Under the pieces are notes generated by a model, which saw only the letters and a list, made by a program, of their open reading frames with translations, had not been told where the DNA came from and did no database searches. Position numbers and translations under genes: made by a program. Positions 43,940-51,583 of a stretch of DNA of 64,000 nt are shown piece after piece; position 1 is the first letter of the stretch; every line of letters begins with the position of its first letter. The DNA is taken from contig NZ_FNSV01000005.1 in NCBI RefSeq assembly GCF_900105905.1, forward strand, positions 6,758,001-6,822,000, read 5' to 3'. This DNA is from Rhodococcus koreensis (GTDB taxonomy: Bacteria > Actinomycetota > Actinomycetes > Mycobacteriales > Mycobacteriaceae).

Positions 43940-44120
43940 GGTGTTTCCCATGCGTAGTAGCGGATGACAAACGACAAATCTGGTTCGACCTGGCGCTTCA
44001 CAGTTGCCCCGACCGGCGAAAGCGTCCGTAACCTGCCTACTGCAGACATCTTCCCCCTTCGGACGCCCCAGTTTTCGGCCTTTCCGCAAAATACGTACGT
44101 ATCGGGTGTCGGTGCGACGA

Positions 44121-45191
44121 TTACACCGTCAGCCGGTAGAACCGGAAGAACCCGAAATCCTCGATCGGCAGGACGTCCATGGTGCCGAAACCGGCGGACT
44201 CGGCGTAGCCGCGCAATGTGCTCGGGCGCATGACCGTTCCGGTGCCCGCGCTCGGAGTGTGGTTCATGCCGTCGGGCAGGCACACGGTGAGACTGAAGCC
44301 GTACATCAGTCGCTCGACGTCGCTTCCCGGCGCGGAGAATTCGTCGTCGACCGCCTCGTCCATCACGATCATCGCACCGCCGGGGGCCAGCGCCCTGCGG
44401 ACCGCGGACAGCACCTCGACCGGAGCGGGCATGTCGTGGATGCACTCGAACGCGAAGGCCGCGGTGCAACTGCCCTCGGGGATTCCCGCGGCGTCCGATT
44501 CGGTGATCGTGATCCGGTCGGCGACATCCGGCCGCTCGCGCACGTTGGACCTCGCGAGTTCGACGGTCGCGGTGTCGATGTCGTAGCCGTGGAGCGTGGC
44601 GTCCGGGTAGGCGCGCGCGAGTGCGATCGTGGACCAGGCGCCGCCGCATCCGACGTCGGCGATGGTGGCACCGGGCGCCCCCAGCAACGCGTCCACCTCG
44701 GGAACCGACGCCAGCGCGCCGGGAAGAACCTGCTCGTACCACGGCCGATTCATATCGGCCTGCGACTCGCGAGCATCCGCACCGTACTGGGACCACCCCA
44801 CGCCGCCGCCGGTGCGATACGCCTCCAGCAGTGCGGGCATCTGCGTGGTCGCGGCGACGAAGATCCGCGCGAGCGGTGCCAGATAGTTGAGACTCTGCTC
44901 GTCCGTGAGCACTTCGGCGGCACCGGCCGGAAGCGTGAACTTCGGTGGATCCGCGGCGTCCACCGTAAGAAGTCCCGACACGGCCTGCTGCTCGAGCCAC
45001 TCGCGCGCGTACCGCGGATGAGTGGAGGTGCGTTCCGCCAGTTCGTCCGCCGTCGCCGGGCCTTCCGACGCGAGACTGCGGTACCAGCCGAGGCGGTCTC
45101 CCAGGTGGACGGCGAGAAGGTCGATGGCCCCGAGCGACGCGTCGAAAATGCGCTGGGACACCGTCGCGGCATCGGCTTCGGGTGTGGACAT
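44121..45191 (-). CDS. SAM-dependent methyltransferase with N-terminal winged-helix-like domain
   Basis: 356 aa. An N-terminal helical region (residues 10-95, ATADELAERTSTHPRYAREW) resembles the dimerisation domain of O-methyltransferase-like proteins; the Rossmann half has IADVGCGGAWSTIALARAYP, LHGYDIDTATVELARSNVRE, FECIHDMPAPVEVLSAVRRA and ALAPGGAMIVMDE. Start ATG at 45191. Downstream of it, on the same strand after 181 bases, lies the secreted protein gene. Substrate unknown. Confidence 0.86.
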   Translation of the reverse strand: MSTPEADAATVSQRIFDASLGAIDLLAVHLGDRLGWYRSLASEGPATADELAERTSTHPRYAREWLEQQAVSGLLTVDAADPPKFTLPAGAAEVLTDEQSLNYLAPLARIFVAATTQMPALLEAYRTGGGVGWSQYGADARESQADMNRPWYEQVLPGALASVPEVDALLGAPGATIADVGCGGAWSTIALARAYPDATLHGYDIDTATVELARSNVRERPDVADRITITESDAAGIPEGSCTAAFAFECIHDMPAPVEVLSAVRRALAPGGAMIVMDEAVDDEFSAPGSDVERLMYGFSLTVCLPDGMNHTPSAGTGTVMRPSTLRGYAESAGFGTMDVLPIEDFGFFRFYRLTV

Positions 45192-45241
45192 CGCTGACCT
45201 CCGGTCGGAGTGCGGGCGAAGCTTCGTCACCCCATCGTGGG

Positions 45242-46036
45242 CTACCCGGTCGGCGGTGTCACGGATCGTTCGCCGGGCGAATGAGGCTCGGCGGTGGGAA
45301 GCCGGAAACCCCACGGCAACTCGAGGCGATGCCGCGCGAGCAACGCGGGGTCGCCGAGCAAGTCCAGGATCGGACCGTCGGCCACCAGGCAACCCTCGTC
45401 GAGGATCACGGCGCGTGTGCACAACTGGGCGGCGTACGGGAGGTCGTGCGTGACGAGCAGGTGCGTGGTGTCGATACCCAGCAGAACCTCGGCCAGTTCG
45501 CGCCGGGCGACGGGGTCGAGATTGCTCGAGGGCTCGTCCAGCACGAGGACGTTCGGGGCGCACGCGAGGACGGTCGCCAGCGCGACCCGGCGTCGCTGGC
45601 CCACCGACAGGTGCGCGGGGTTGCGATCGGAATGCGCCGTCATGTCCACGGCCGCCAGCGCGTCGCGCACCCGCTCGTCGAGCGCCGACCCGGTGACGCC
45701 GAAATTGACCGGACCGAACGCGACGTCCTGCGCGACGGTGGGCATGAACAACTGGTCGTCGGGATCCTGGAAGACGATGCCGACCCGCCGCCGGACCTCG
45801 CGCAACGTGTCCCGCGGCGCACCCCGCGACAGCGCCAGCCCGCCCACCGTGACGCTGCCTTCGGTGGCCGTCAGAATGCCGTTGAGGTGCAACATCAGTG
45901 TGGTCTTGCCCGCCCCGTTCGGGCCGAGGACGGCCACCCGCTCGCCGGGTTCCACCGTGAGGTCGATCCGGTGCAGCGCGGCCCGGCCGTCCGGATACGC
46001 GAACGAGACGCCCTCGAGGTGCACGGCCGCGGTCAT
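45242..46036 (-). CDS. cbiO: Cobalt/nickel ECF transporter ATPase
   Basis: 264 aa ABC ATPase. Walker A LGPNGAGKTTLMLHLNG, Q-loop VFQDPDDQLFMPTVAQDVAF typical of energy-coupling factor ATPases, signature LSVGQRRRVALATVLACAPN and Walker B VLVLDEPSSNLDP. Last gene of the importer operon; its ATG overlaps the cbiQ stop. Drives uptake of Co2+ or Ni2+ through CbiM/CbiQ. Metal preference cannot be told from CbiO. Confidence 0.92.
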   Translation of the reverse strand: MTAAVHLEGVSFAYPDGRAALHRIDLTVEPGERVAVLGPNGAGKTTLMLHLNGILTATEGSVTVGGLALSRGAPRDTLREVRRRVGIVFQDPDDQLFMPTVAQDVAFGPVNFGVTGSALDERVRDALAAVDMTAHSDRNPAHLSVGQRRRVALATVLACAPNVLVLDEPSSNLDPVARRELAEVLLGIDTTHLLVTHDLPYAAQLCTRAVILDEGCLVADGPILDLLGDPALLARHRLELPWGFRLPTAEPHSPGERSVTPPTG

Positions 46037-46821
46037 CGGAGCACCCACGCCGTGAGACAGATCCCCACCGCGCACACCGCGGGCACGAGCCCCGCCCGCC
46101 ATGCCGCAGCGGTCGCCGGGGGCGCCCCGATCGTGGGAACCGAACCCGCGAACCCCCGCGACAGCATCGCCAGGTGGACGCGCTCGCCGCGCTCGTAGGA
46201 ACGCACGAACACACCGCCGACGCCCCGGGCGGTGGCGCCGATCTGCCGGAACGTCCGGGGGTCGTCGCCGCGGGACAGCCGGGCGGTGCGCATCCGCTCG
46301 ATCTCGGCCGTGAGCAGGTCGAGGTAGCGCAGCATCAGAACCACGATCGTCGTGAGCATCGCGGGCACGCGCAGTCGCGCCAGACCCAAGGGCAGGTCCC
46401 GGGCCGGTGTCGTCGCAGCGAGCGTCAGCGAGACGAGGACGCCGAGAGTGCCCTTCACGAGAATGCCCCAGGCCGCATAGAGGCCCGCGACGGACAGCGA
46501 CAGTCCCGCGACCGTGACGCGGGCGCCGCCCTCGGCGAACGGCAGCAGCACCGCGAGTGTCACGAACGGCAACTCGATCAGCATCCTCGGCCCGATCCAC
46601 CTGAGCGCGATGCCGGCGATCCGCCAGATCACGATCAGGACGGCGAGGTAGCCGGCGAACGCCCAGAACGCCTCGCGTGGTGTCGCGACCACCGCGAAGA
46701 CGAAGACGACGGCGCAGACGATCTCGACCTCGGCGGGCAGTCGGTGCAGGGGGGAGGCGCCGTCGAGGTAGAGCGGATGGGCGTGACCGGCTCCCACGGT
46801 CAGGGGCTCGTTCGGTTGCAC
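46033..46821 (-). CDS. cbiQ: Cobalt/nickel ECF transporter T component
   Basis: 262 aa with several hydrophobic helices. CbiQ-type coupling motifs are visible in the C-terminal half (RMRTARLSRGDDPRTFRQIG, followed by VHLAMLSRGFAGSVP); these Ala/Arg-Gly helices contact the ATPase. Start GTG at 46821 lies 22 bases inside the CbiN-like gene, so reading frames overlap. Membrane location; couples ATP hydrolysis to the S component CbiM. Confidence 0.9.
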   Translation of the reverse strand: MQPNEPLTVGAGHAHPLYLDGASPLHRLPAEVEIVCAVVFVFAVVATPREAFWAFAGYLAVLIVIWRIAGIALRWIGPRMLIELPFVTLAVLLPFAEGGARVTVAGLSLSVAGLYAAWGILVKGTLGVLVSLTLAATTPARDLPLGLARLRVPAMLTTIVVLMLRYLDLLTAEIERMRTARLSRGDDPRTFRQIGATARGVGGVFVRSYERGERVHLAMLSRGFAGSVPTIGAPPATAAAWRAGLVPAVCAVGICLTAWVLR

Positions 46822-47147
46822 CGCGCGCGGGCGAGCAGCCAGAACAGGCCACCCGCGACGGCGAACGTCGCGGTCGCGCCGATGACGCCCGCGACCCCGG
46901 TGAGATGCGCCCGGCCGCCCACCGTGTAGTCGGCGAGCGGCGAGTCCGACAGGTGATGCGCGGACGCGTTCCGGGCGATGCAGTCACCCACGAGCGCCTC
47001 CCCGTTGTCGGTCTCCACCGTCTCGCATCCGCGCGTCGTCGCGGCATCGAGACCATCCGGACTGGAGCTGGCGAGGTAGGAGACCGCGCCGGCGACGAGC
47101 AGCGCCACCAGCGCGAAGCCGATCAGGAAGCGGCGGAGGGAGATCAC
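46800..47147 (-). CDS. CbiN-like PDGLE-type small subunit
   Basis: 115 aa. Two hydrophobic helices (about 6-26 and 85-106) flank an extracytoplasmic segment that begins SSSPDGLDAATTRGCE, the PDGLE/CbiN-type motif, and ends HLSDSPLADYTVGG, also typical. Start GTG overlaps the CbiM stop by 4 bases. These small proteins assist the metal-binding subunit in nickel/cobalt ECF importers. Confidence 0.87.
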   Translation of the reverse strand: MISLRRFLIGFALVALLVAGAVSYLASSSPDGLDAATTRGCETVETDNGEALVGDCIARNASAHHLSDSPLADYTVGGRAHLTGVAGVIGATATFAVAGGLFWLLARARCNRTSP

Positions 47148-47839
47148 GCCCGCACCTCCACCCGCCGGGGTGCCGTCCGCAGCAGATACACAAGGTCGGG
47201 GCGCGCCTTCGCGACGGCCGTGACCGTGACGGCCGTGATGAGGCCCTCGCCGATGCCGATCAGCACGTGCGCCCCGAGCATGTAGGCGGCCACCGCGCCC
47301 AGCGAGGTCGACTCCCCGGACGTGGCGTGTCCGCCGATCGCGTACTCGAGCACGAAGCCCATCGCCGCCGCCACCGTTCCACACAGGGCCGCGGCGAACG
47401 ACATCCCGCCGAGGACGCGGAAGCGCAGTCGCTCCTGCCGCACGACGAGCGGACGCAACGCCACCGCGACGCCGTAGCCGACCACCACCCCGATGATCGC
47501 CATGTTGGTGATGTTCGCCCCCAGCGCTGTCAGCCCGCCGTCGGCGAACAGCAGGGCCTGCACGATCAGCACGATCGAGATACAGAGCATGCCGGTGTAC
47601 GGGCCGACCAGTACAGCGGCGAGTGCGCCGCCGAGAAGGTGGCCGCTCACACCGGGAAGGATCGGGAAGTTGACCATCTGGACCGCGAAGATGAAGGCCG
47701 CCACGAGACCGGCCATCGGTGCGGTGCGTTCGTCGAGTTCCGAGCGCGCGCGCCAGGCGGCGATCGACAGTCCCGCCACGGCGACGACGACGAACAGCAG
47801 GGAGGTCGGTGCGTTGATCAGGCCGTCGCTCATGTGCAT
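47144..47839 (-). CDS. cbiM: Cobalt/nickel ECF transporter metal-binding subunit
   Basis: 231 aa with six to seven hydrophobic helices. The start at 47839 gives MHMSDGLINAPTSL, matching the conserved N-terminal Met-His of CbiM/NikM whose His2 binds metal; a longer frame to 47854 would hide this residue. Further conserved: QMVNFPILPGVSGHLLGGAL with a second ligand His, and GADGG/GLTALGANITNM. First gene of cbiM-N-Q-O. A dyad rich in GAACA/TGTTC lies upstream at 47896-47925. Confidence 0.92.
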   Translation of the reverse strand: MHMSDGLINAPTSLLFVVVAVAGLSIAAWRARSELDERTAPMAGLVAAFIFAVQMVNFPILPGVSGHLLGGALAAVLVGPYTGMLCISIVLIVQALLFADGGLTALGANITNMAIIGVVVGYGVAVALRPLVVRQERLRFRVLGGMSFAAALCGTVAAAMGFVLEYAIGGHATSGESTSLGAVAAYMLGAHVLIGIGEGLITAVTVTAVAKARPDLVYLLRTAPRRVEVRA

Positions 47840-47895
47840 TGCCACGGATTCCACGGCGTCTCCTCCGGCCGGCAGCTGATCCTTCGAAGTCTAGT

Positions 47896-47925
47896 TGTTC
47901 GTATGAACACTTGAACAGGTGTTCA
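47896..47925. promoter_or_regulatory. ArsR/SmtB-like operator upstream of cbiM
   Basis: TGTTC-GTAT-GAACA is followed by CTT-GAACA-GGT-GTTCA, giving the larger dyad TGAACAC-N8-GTGTTCA at 47904-47925. Repeated TGAACA half-sites resemble SmtB/NmtR/CzrA-type operators. Located 57 bases before the cbiM start. Metal-dependent control is inferred. Confidence 0.5.
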
Positions 47926-47966
47926 CAGGTGGCGGAATGCGGCCACGTGGAGTGCGTGAATGACGT

Positions 47967-48893
47967 TCAGTGCCAGCTGTGGTCGACGACCGTCGTGCGG
48001 GGGCCGAACTTGGGTTTGACGGCATGCCCGCTCACCTCCAGCAGTCGCACGGCGCGTTGGCGGTGCGGCTGCAGCGGCGCCAGATACTCCACCATCCCGG
48101 CGTCGTCCAGGGGCTTCCCGAGCAGCGACCACCCGACCATCGCGGCCAGGTGATAGTCGCCGACCGACAGGGCATCGGGATCGCCCAGCGCGCGCTGCGA
48201 CACCTCGGCCGCCGTCCAGACCCCGACGCCGGGAATGGACATCAGCCGGCGGTTCGCCTCCTCGCGGGGGAGGTCGACGATCTTCTCGAGCCGGTCGGCG
48301 ACCTGCGCGCAGCGCACGATCGCGCGGGATCGGCCGGGGTCGACGTTGGCCCGGTGGAACTCCCACGACGGAACCCGCCGCCACACGTCCGCGGTCGGGG
48401 GAAGTCGCATCCCGTCCGGAGCCGGTCCGGGAGCAGGCGCGCCGAACTTCCACACGAGATGCCGCCACGCCGCGAACGCCGCGATGCCGTGCACCCGCTG
48501 CTCGAGGATCGCGGGCACGAGGGCCTCCAGCACCCGGTCCGTACGGCCGAGCCGCAGGTGCGGGAAACGCCGGTGCGCCTCGACGAGGATCGGATGGTCG
48601 GGGGCGAAGTCCGCGCACTCGTCGTGCTCGCCGACGAGTCGGCCCAGCCCCGCAGCCAGCTCGGGAGCACCCGCACCCCACGCCTGGCAGCGCACCGAAT
48701 GACGGTCGATCTGGGTGAGGCGATAGGTGACCGGGCCCGACTTCTGCACCGACGTCCGCCAGATCGCGCCGTCGGCCGTCCGGCGGTGGCAGGGGTCGCC
48801 CTTCCCGCGCTGCAGCGGCTGCAACGACATGGCGACGTCCAGGGGACGCCGCGCGGTCACGGTGGTCTCGACCACCTCGAGCGAAGCCGTCAT
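47967..48893 (-). CDS. DNA-3-methyladenine glycosylase (AlkA-like, HhH-GPD)
   Basis: 308 aa. ILEQRVHGIAAFAAWRHLVW precedes the helix-hairpin-helix LMSIPGVGVWTAAEVSQRAL and the catalytic Asp in LSVGDYHLAAMVGW. The N-terminal 110 residues resemble the AlkA-type lobe. It removes alkylated bases such as 3-methyladenine. Start ATG at 48893 is the first Met fitting the MTASLEVVETTVTARRPLDV opening. Divergent from rnhA, 72 bases away. Confidence 0.86.
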   Translation of the reverse strand: MTASLEVVETTVTARRPLDVAMSLQPLQRGKGDPCHRRTADGAIWRTSVQKSGPVTYRLTQIDRHSVRCQAWGAGAPELAAGLGRLVGEHDECADFAPDHPILVEAHRRFPHLRLGRTDRVLEALVPAILEQRVHGIAAFAAWRHLVWKFGAPAPGPAPDGMRLPPTADVWRRVPSWEFHRANVDPGRSRAIVRCAQVADRLEKIVDLPREEANRRLMSIPGVGVWTAAEVSQRALGDPDALSVGDYHLAAMVGWSLLGKPLDDAGMVEYLAPLQPHRQRAVRLLEVSGHAVKPKFGPRTTVVDHSWH

Positions 48894-48965
48894 CGAATGC
48901 AGCGTATCCACTGTGAAGGCGACCGCTACCGGCGGCTGTCGGAGCGCGCACGTAAAGTCCCAGCC

Positions 48966-49508
48966 ATGATCATCGTGAGTACCGACGGATCCTGCCTCCG
49001 CAACCCCGGTGGGGCGATCGGCTGGGCATGGGTCAATCACGAGGGTCCCAGCCAATCGGGTGGCGAACCCTCCGGGACCAACCAGATCGCCGAGCTGCGG
49101 GCGCTGCTCGAAGCGATCACCGCGCATCCCGGCGACGATCCGCTGCTGATCGAATCCGACTCCCAATACGCCATCAAGTGCGCGTCGGAATGGCTGCCCG
49201 GGTGGAAACGCAAGGGCTGGAAGACGGCGGGCGGTGCTCCCGTCAAGAACCTCGCGCTGGTGCAGTCCATCGACCGGGCCATCAGCGAACGCCCCGGGCC
49301 CGTGCGGTTCCGCTGGGTGCGTGGCCACGTCGGCAACCACTACAACGAGATGGCCGACGTCCTCGCAGGCGAGGCGGCCCGTGCCGTCGCATCCGGTGCG
49401 GTCGCGCCGGCGCCGGTCGCAGCCCCTGCCGCTGCACCCGCCCCTGCCGCTGCACCGGCGCCTGTCGCGCCGGCACCCGAGCCCGAGGACGCGTTCACGC
49501 TGTTCTGA
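48966..49508 (+). CDS. rnhA: Ribonuclease HI with Ala/Pro-rich C-terminal tail
   Basis: 180 aa. RNase H fold with catalytic residues: Asp in STDGSCLRNPGG, Glu in NQIAELRALLEA, Asp in IESDSQYAIK and Asp in NYNEMADVLAG (about 48, 70 and 134 in E. coli numbering). Degrades RNA of RNA-DNA hybrids. After the domain (about 140) a low-complexity tail of Ala-Pro-Val follows and ends EPEDAFTLF, an acidic hydrophobic tip unusual for RNase HI. Start ATG at 48966. Confidence 0.88.
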   Translation: MIIVSTDGSCLRNPGGAIGWAWVNHEGPSQSGGEPSGTNQIAELRALLEAITAHPGDDPLLIESDSQYAIKCASEWLPGWKRKGWKTAGGAPVKNLALVQSIDRAISERPGPVRFRWVRGHVGNHYNEMADVLAGEAARAVASGAVAPAPVAAPAAAPAPAAAPAPVAPAPEPEDAFTLF

Positions 49509-49567
49509 GTCGGCCCCCGTTCCGATCCGCCGGGGTTCCGTGGTCCGGCACTGCGTCGAGGAGAAGA

Positions 49568-50446
49568 GTGTTGTCCGAGGATCTGCGGGTGCGGGAGTTC
49601 TGGCGTGCGCTGGGGCTGCCCGGCATCATCGACGTCCACACCCATTTCATGCCCGCGAACGTGATGGAGAAGGTGTGGGGCTACTTCGACGCAGTCGGTC
49701 CCCTCACCGGACGTGAGTGGCCCATCCACTACCGGCACGAAGAGGACGTCCGCGTCGAGCACCTCCGCGGGTTCGGTGTCCGCCGGTTCACGTCGATGAT
49801 CTACCCGCACAAGCCGGAGATGGCCGCGTGGCTCAACCAGTGGTCGGCCGAATTCGCCGCGCAGACCCCCGACTGCCTGCGGACGTCCACGTTCTACCCG
49901 GAGGAGTCCGCGGCCGCGTACGTCGCGGAGGCGATCGAGTCGGGGACGCGTGTGTTCAAGTCCCACATCCAGGTGGGCGACTACTCGCCGAACGATGCCC
50001 TCCTCGACCCCGTGTGGGGTGTGCTGCAGGAGGCGGGTGTCCCCGTGGTCATCCACTGCGGATCGGGGCCGGCGCCCGGCACCCACACGGGCCCGGGCCC
50101 GATCGCCGAACTGCTGTCGCGGTACCCGCGGCTGCACCTGATCATCGCCCACATGGGGCTGCCGGAGTACCGGGAATTCCTGGACCTGGCCGATCAGTAC
50201 TCCAACGTGTATCTCGACACCACGATGACGTTCACGGACTACACCGAAGCGGCGACACCGTTTCCGCGCGACCAGGTGCACCGGCTGTCGGAACTGCAGG
50301 AACGAATCGTGTTCGGCAGCGACTTCCCCAACATTCCGTATCCGTACCTCGACGCGCTCGAGGGTCTCACCCGATTCGACCTCGGCGAGCCGTGGCTGCG
50401 GGCGGTGTGCCACGACAACGCGGCGCGGCTCTTCGCGATCGACTGA
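49568..50446 (+). CDS. Amidohydrolase family protein (decarboxylase-like)
   Basis: 292 aa TIM-barrel. IIDVHTHFMPANVMEKVWGY gives the N-terminal metal HxH, VVIHCGSGPAPG the third His, LHLIIAHMGLPEYREF the fourth His and VFGSDFPNIPYPYLDAL the catalytic Asp. This pattern is that of the ACMSD/aminocarboxymuconate-semialdehyde or resorcylate-decarboxylase-like amidohydrolase 2 group. Start GTG at 49568 with GAGGAG upstream; TTG at 49571 is also possible. Substrate unknown. Confidence 0.84.
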   Translation: MLSEDLRVREFWRALGLPGIIDVHTHFMPANVMEKVWGYFDAVGPLTGREWPIHYRHEEDVRVEHLRGFGVRRFTSMIYPHKPEMAAWLNQWSAEFAAQTPDCLRTSTFYPEESAAAYVAEAIESGTRVFKSHIQVGDYSPNDALLDPVWGVLQEAGVPVVIHCGSGPAPGTHTGPGPIAELLSRYPRLHLIIAHMGLPEYREFLDLADQYSNVYLDTTMTFTDYTEAATPFPRDQVHRLSELQERIVFGSDFPNIPYPYLDALEGLTRFDLGEPWLRAVCHDNAARLFAID

Positions 50447-50451
50447 CACCG

Positions 50452-50610
50452 TCATTCGCCGCCCTCGTCGACCTCGCCGTCGCTGCCGACGCTGAGAGAG
50501 GTGCCGTGACCGACGGTCTCGTCCCGGAGCGTCGGCCGGTCGTAGTCGCCGTCGTCGCTGAAAGACCATGATGGCGGCGTCGCCCTTACGCAAAGATTAT
50601 GGCTGTCCAC
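50452..50610 (-). CDS. Possible 52-codon acidic protein
   Basis: A minus-strand frame reads VDSHNLCVRATPPSWSFSDD and continues with acidic residues to SDGEVDEGGE and a stop. The composition looks coding, but the only start candidate is a GTG at 50610 with no Shine-Dalgarno, and it ends 6 bases from the amidohydrolase stop. Not confirmed. Confidence 0.3.
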   Translation of the reverse strand: MDSHNLCVRATPPSWSFSDDGDYDRPTLRDETVGHGTSLSVGSDGEVDEGGE

Positions 50611-50664
50611 GACATGTCGGTGGGCACGCCTACGCTGCGATTCCCACGCGACGAAGGCGGCCCG

Positions 50665-51084
50665 ATGGATGACTATCTCAATGACGGCGAGACGTTCGAC
50701 GACTACATCATTCGGACCCAGCGGGAGATCGAGATCCACAGGCTGAACATGGACTATCACCTGTCGGGGATGGAACATGCCAGGCGGCAGGGCGGGAAGT
50801 TCCTGTATCTCCAGTTCGCCTTGGGTGCTGTCGCCCTGATCTGTGTGACGCTCGGCCACGCGTACGGCGGGAACTGGTTGCTGGTGTCGATTCCCTTCTC
50901 TCTCGGCTCGCTCGGCCCTGGATTCGTGTGCTGCACGTACCTGAAGGAGTTCAGAACCGAATCCCGGGCGTTCAGCGCGCTCGAGGCCCCGGCAGTCCTG
51001 AAGCAGATGCGGCACGAGATGGAGGAGGCAGAGAAGGCGGAGCGGAAGGCCAGGTGGTGGCGGCGCGTACGCGGGCCCCGCTGA
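50665..51084 (+). CDS. Hypothetical membrane protein
   Basis: 139 aa. Acidic N terminus (DDYLNDGETFDDYIIRTQRE), then a helical stretch, two adjacent hydrophobic helices (about 53-72 and 76-94) with CCTYLKE after them, and a basic C-terminal segment of Lys and Arg (KAERKARWWRRVRGPR). No known family recognised. Start at 50665 is preferred over an in-frame ATG 66 bases upstream because AAGG precedes it. It ends 15 bases from the convergent mini-ORFs. Confidence 0.7.
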   Translation: MDDYLNDGETFDDYIIRTQREIEIHRLNMDYHLSGMEHARRQGGKFLYLQFALGAVALICVTLGHAYGGNWLLVSIPFSLGSLGPGFVCCTYLKEFRTESRAFSALEAPAVLKQMRHEMEEAEKAERKARWWRRVRGPR

Positions 51085-51099
51085 CCGGGCTACCGTGCG

Positions 51100-51204
51100 C
51101 TAGAAAGGATTCCACCAGTTGATGAACGCGATGTACAGATTGGTCGGGAAGAAGAACTCCCAGTCCAACCCCATGTACGGCAGGTCGGGCAGCATGCCGA
51201 TCAT
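51100..51204 (-). CDS. Mini-ORF B, 34 codons, translationally coupled
   Basis: A 34-residue peptide beginning MIGMLPDLPYMGLDWEFFFP and ending LYIAFINWWNPF, rich in aromatic and hydrophobic residues. Its ATG overlaps the stop of mini-ORF A (ATGA), which suggests re-initiation. Too short for domain calls; the aromatic tail could insert in a membrane. Confidence 0.5.
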   Translation of the reverse strand: MIGMLPDLPYMGLDWEFFFPTNLYIAFINWWNPF

Positions 51205-51293
51205 GATCCCGCCCCGTTGCTCGTCGGCGCGGCCAACAGGCGCAGCAGGTTGGCGATCGGCGGTGGGAACATGGCGATGTCCACCCGGTTCAT
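51201..51293 (-). CDS. Mini-ORF A, 30 codons, strong ribosome site
   Basis: A 30-residue peptide beginning MNRVDIAMFPPPIANLLRLL and ending PTSNGAGS. GAGGAGAG lies 4 bases before its ATG, a near-perfect Shine-Dalgarno, making chance less likely. It and mini-ORF B share one minus-strand unit between a convergent membrane-protein gene and a tRNA gene. Confidence 0.55.
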   Translation of the reverse strand: MNRVDIAMFPPPIANLLRLLAAPTSNGAGS

Positions 51294-51391
51294 GAGACTC
51301 TCCTCGGTCGTCCCGACCTACCCGTCGTATCGCCCGCGGCGTGACCTGCGTTACCGCAGCAGAGGCGCGTGGACGACCGTATGCAGGAGAG

Positions 51392-51464
51392 TGCCCTCGG
51401 CAGGATTCGAACCTGCGACCTACCCTTTAGGAGAGGGTTGCTCTATCCCCTGAGCTACGAAGGC
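51392..51464 (-). tRNA. tRNA-Arg(CCT)
   Basis: Read on the minus strand: acceptor GCCTTCG, D arm GCTCAGGGGATAGAGC, anticodon stem ACCCT with loop CTCCTAA and AGGGT, T arm ending in GGTTCGAATCC, acceptor return CGAGGGC and discriminator A. The anticodon CCT reads AGG (Arg). CCA is not encoded. Confidence 0.95.
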
Positions 51465-51583
51465 GCGGTGCACGCGCGGGGCGCACACCGAGGTGAGTGT
51501 AGCGGGAATGGTGGTGCGCTCGCGATGGGGAGGGCATGGTTGTCGCAGAAGTTCTGGAAGTGACGACGGAACGGGAGACGCAC

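Noticed and set aside
44091..44102. Perfect palindrome ATACGTACGTAT
   Set aside because: Short and isolated, inside the gap between two minus-strand genes; no regulator link and no second copy seen.
49400..49490. Tandem GCCCCTGCCGCTGCACC-like repeats that could look like a repeat array
   Set aside because: They are in frame and encode the Ala/Pro tail of RNase HI, so they are coding low complexity, not CRISPR.
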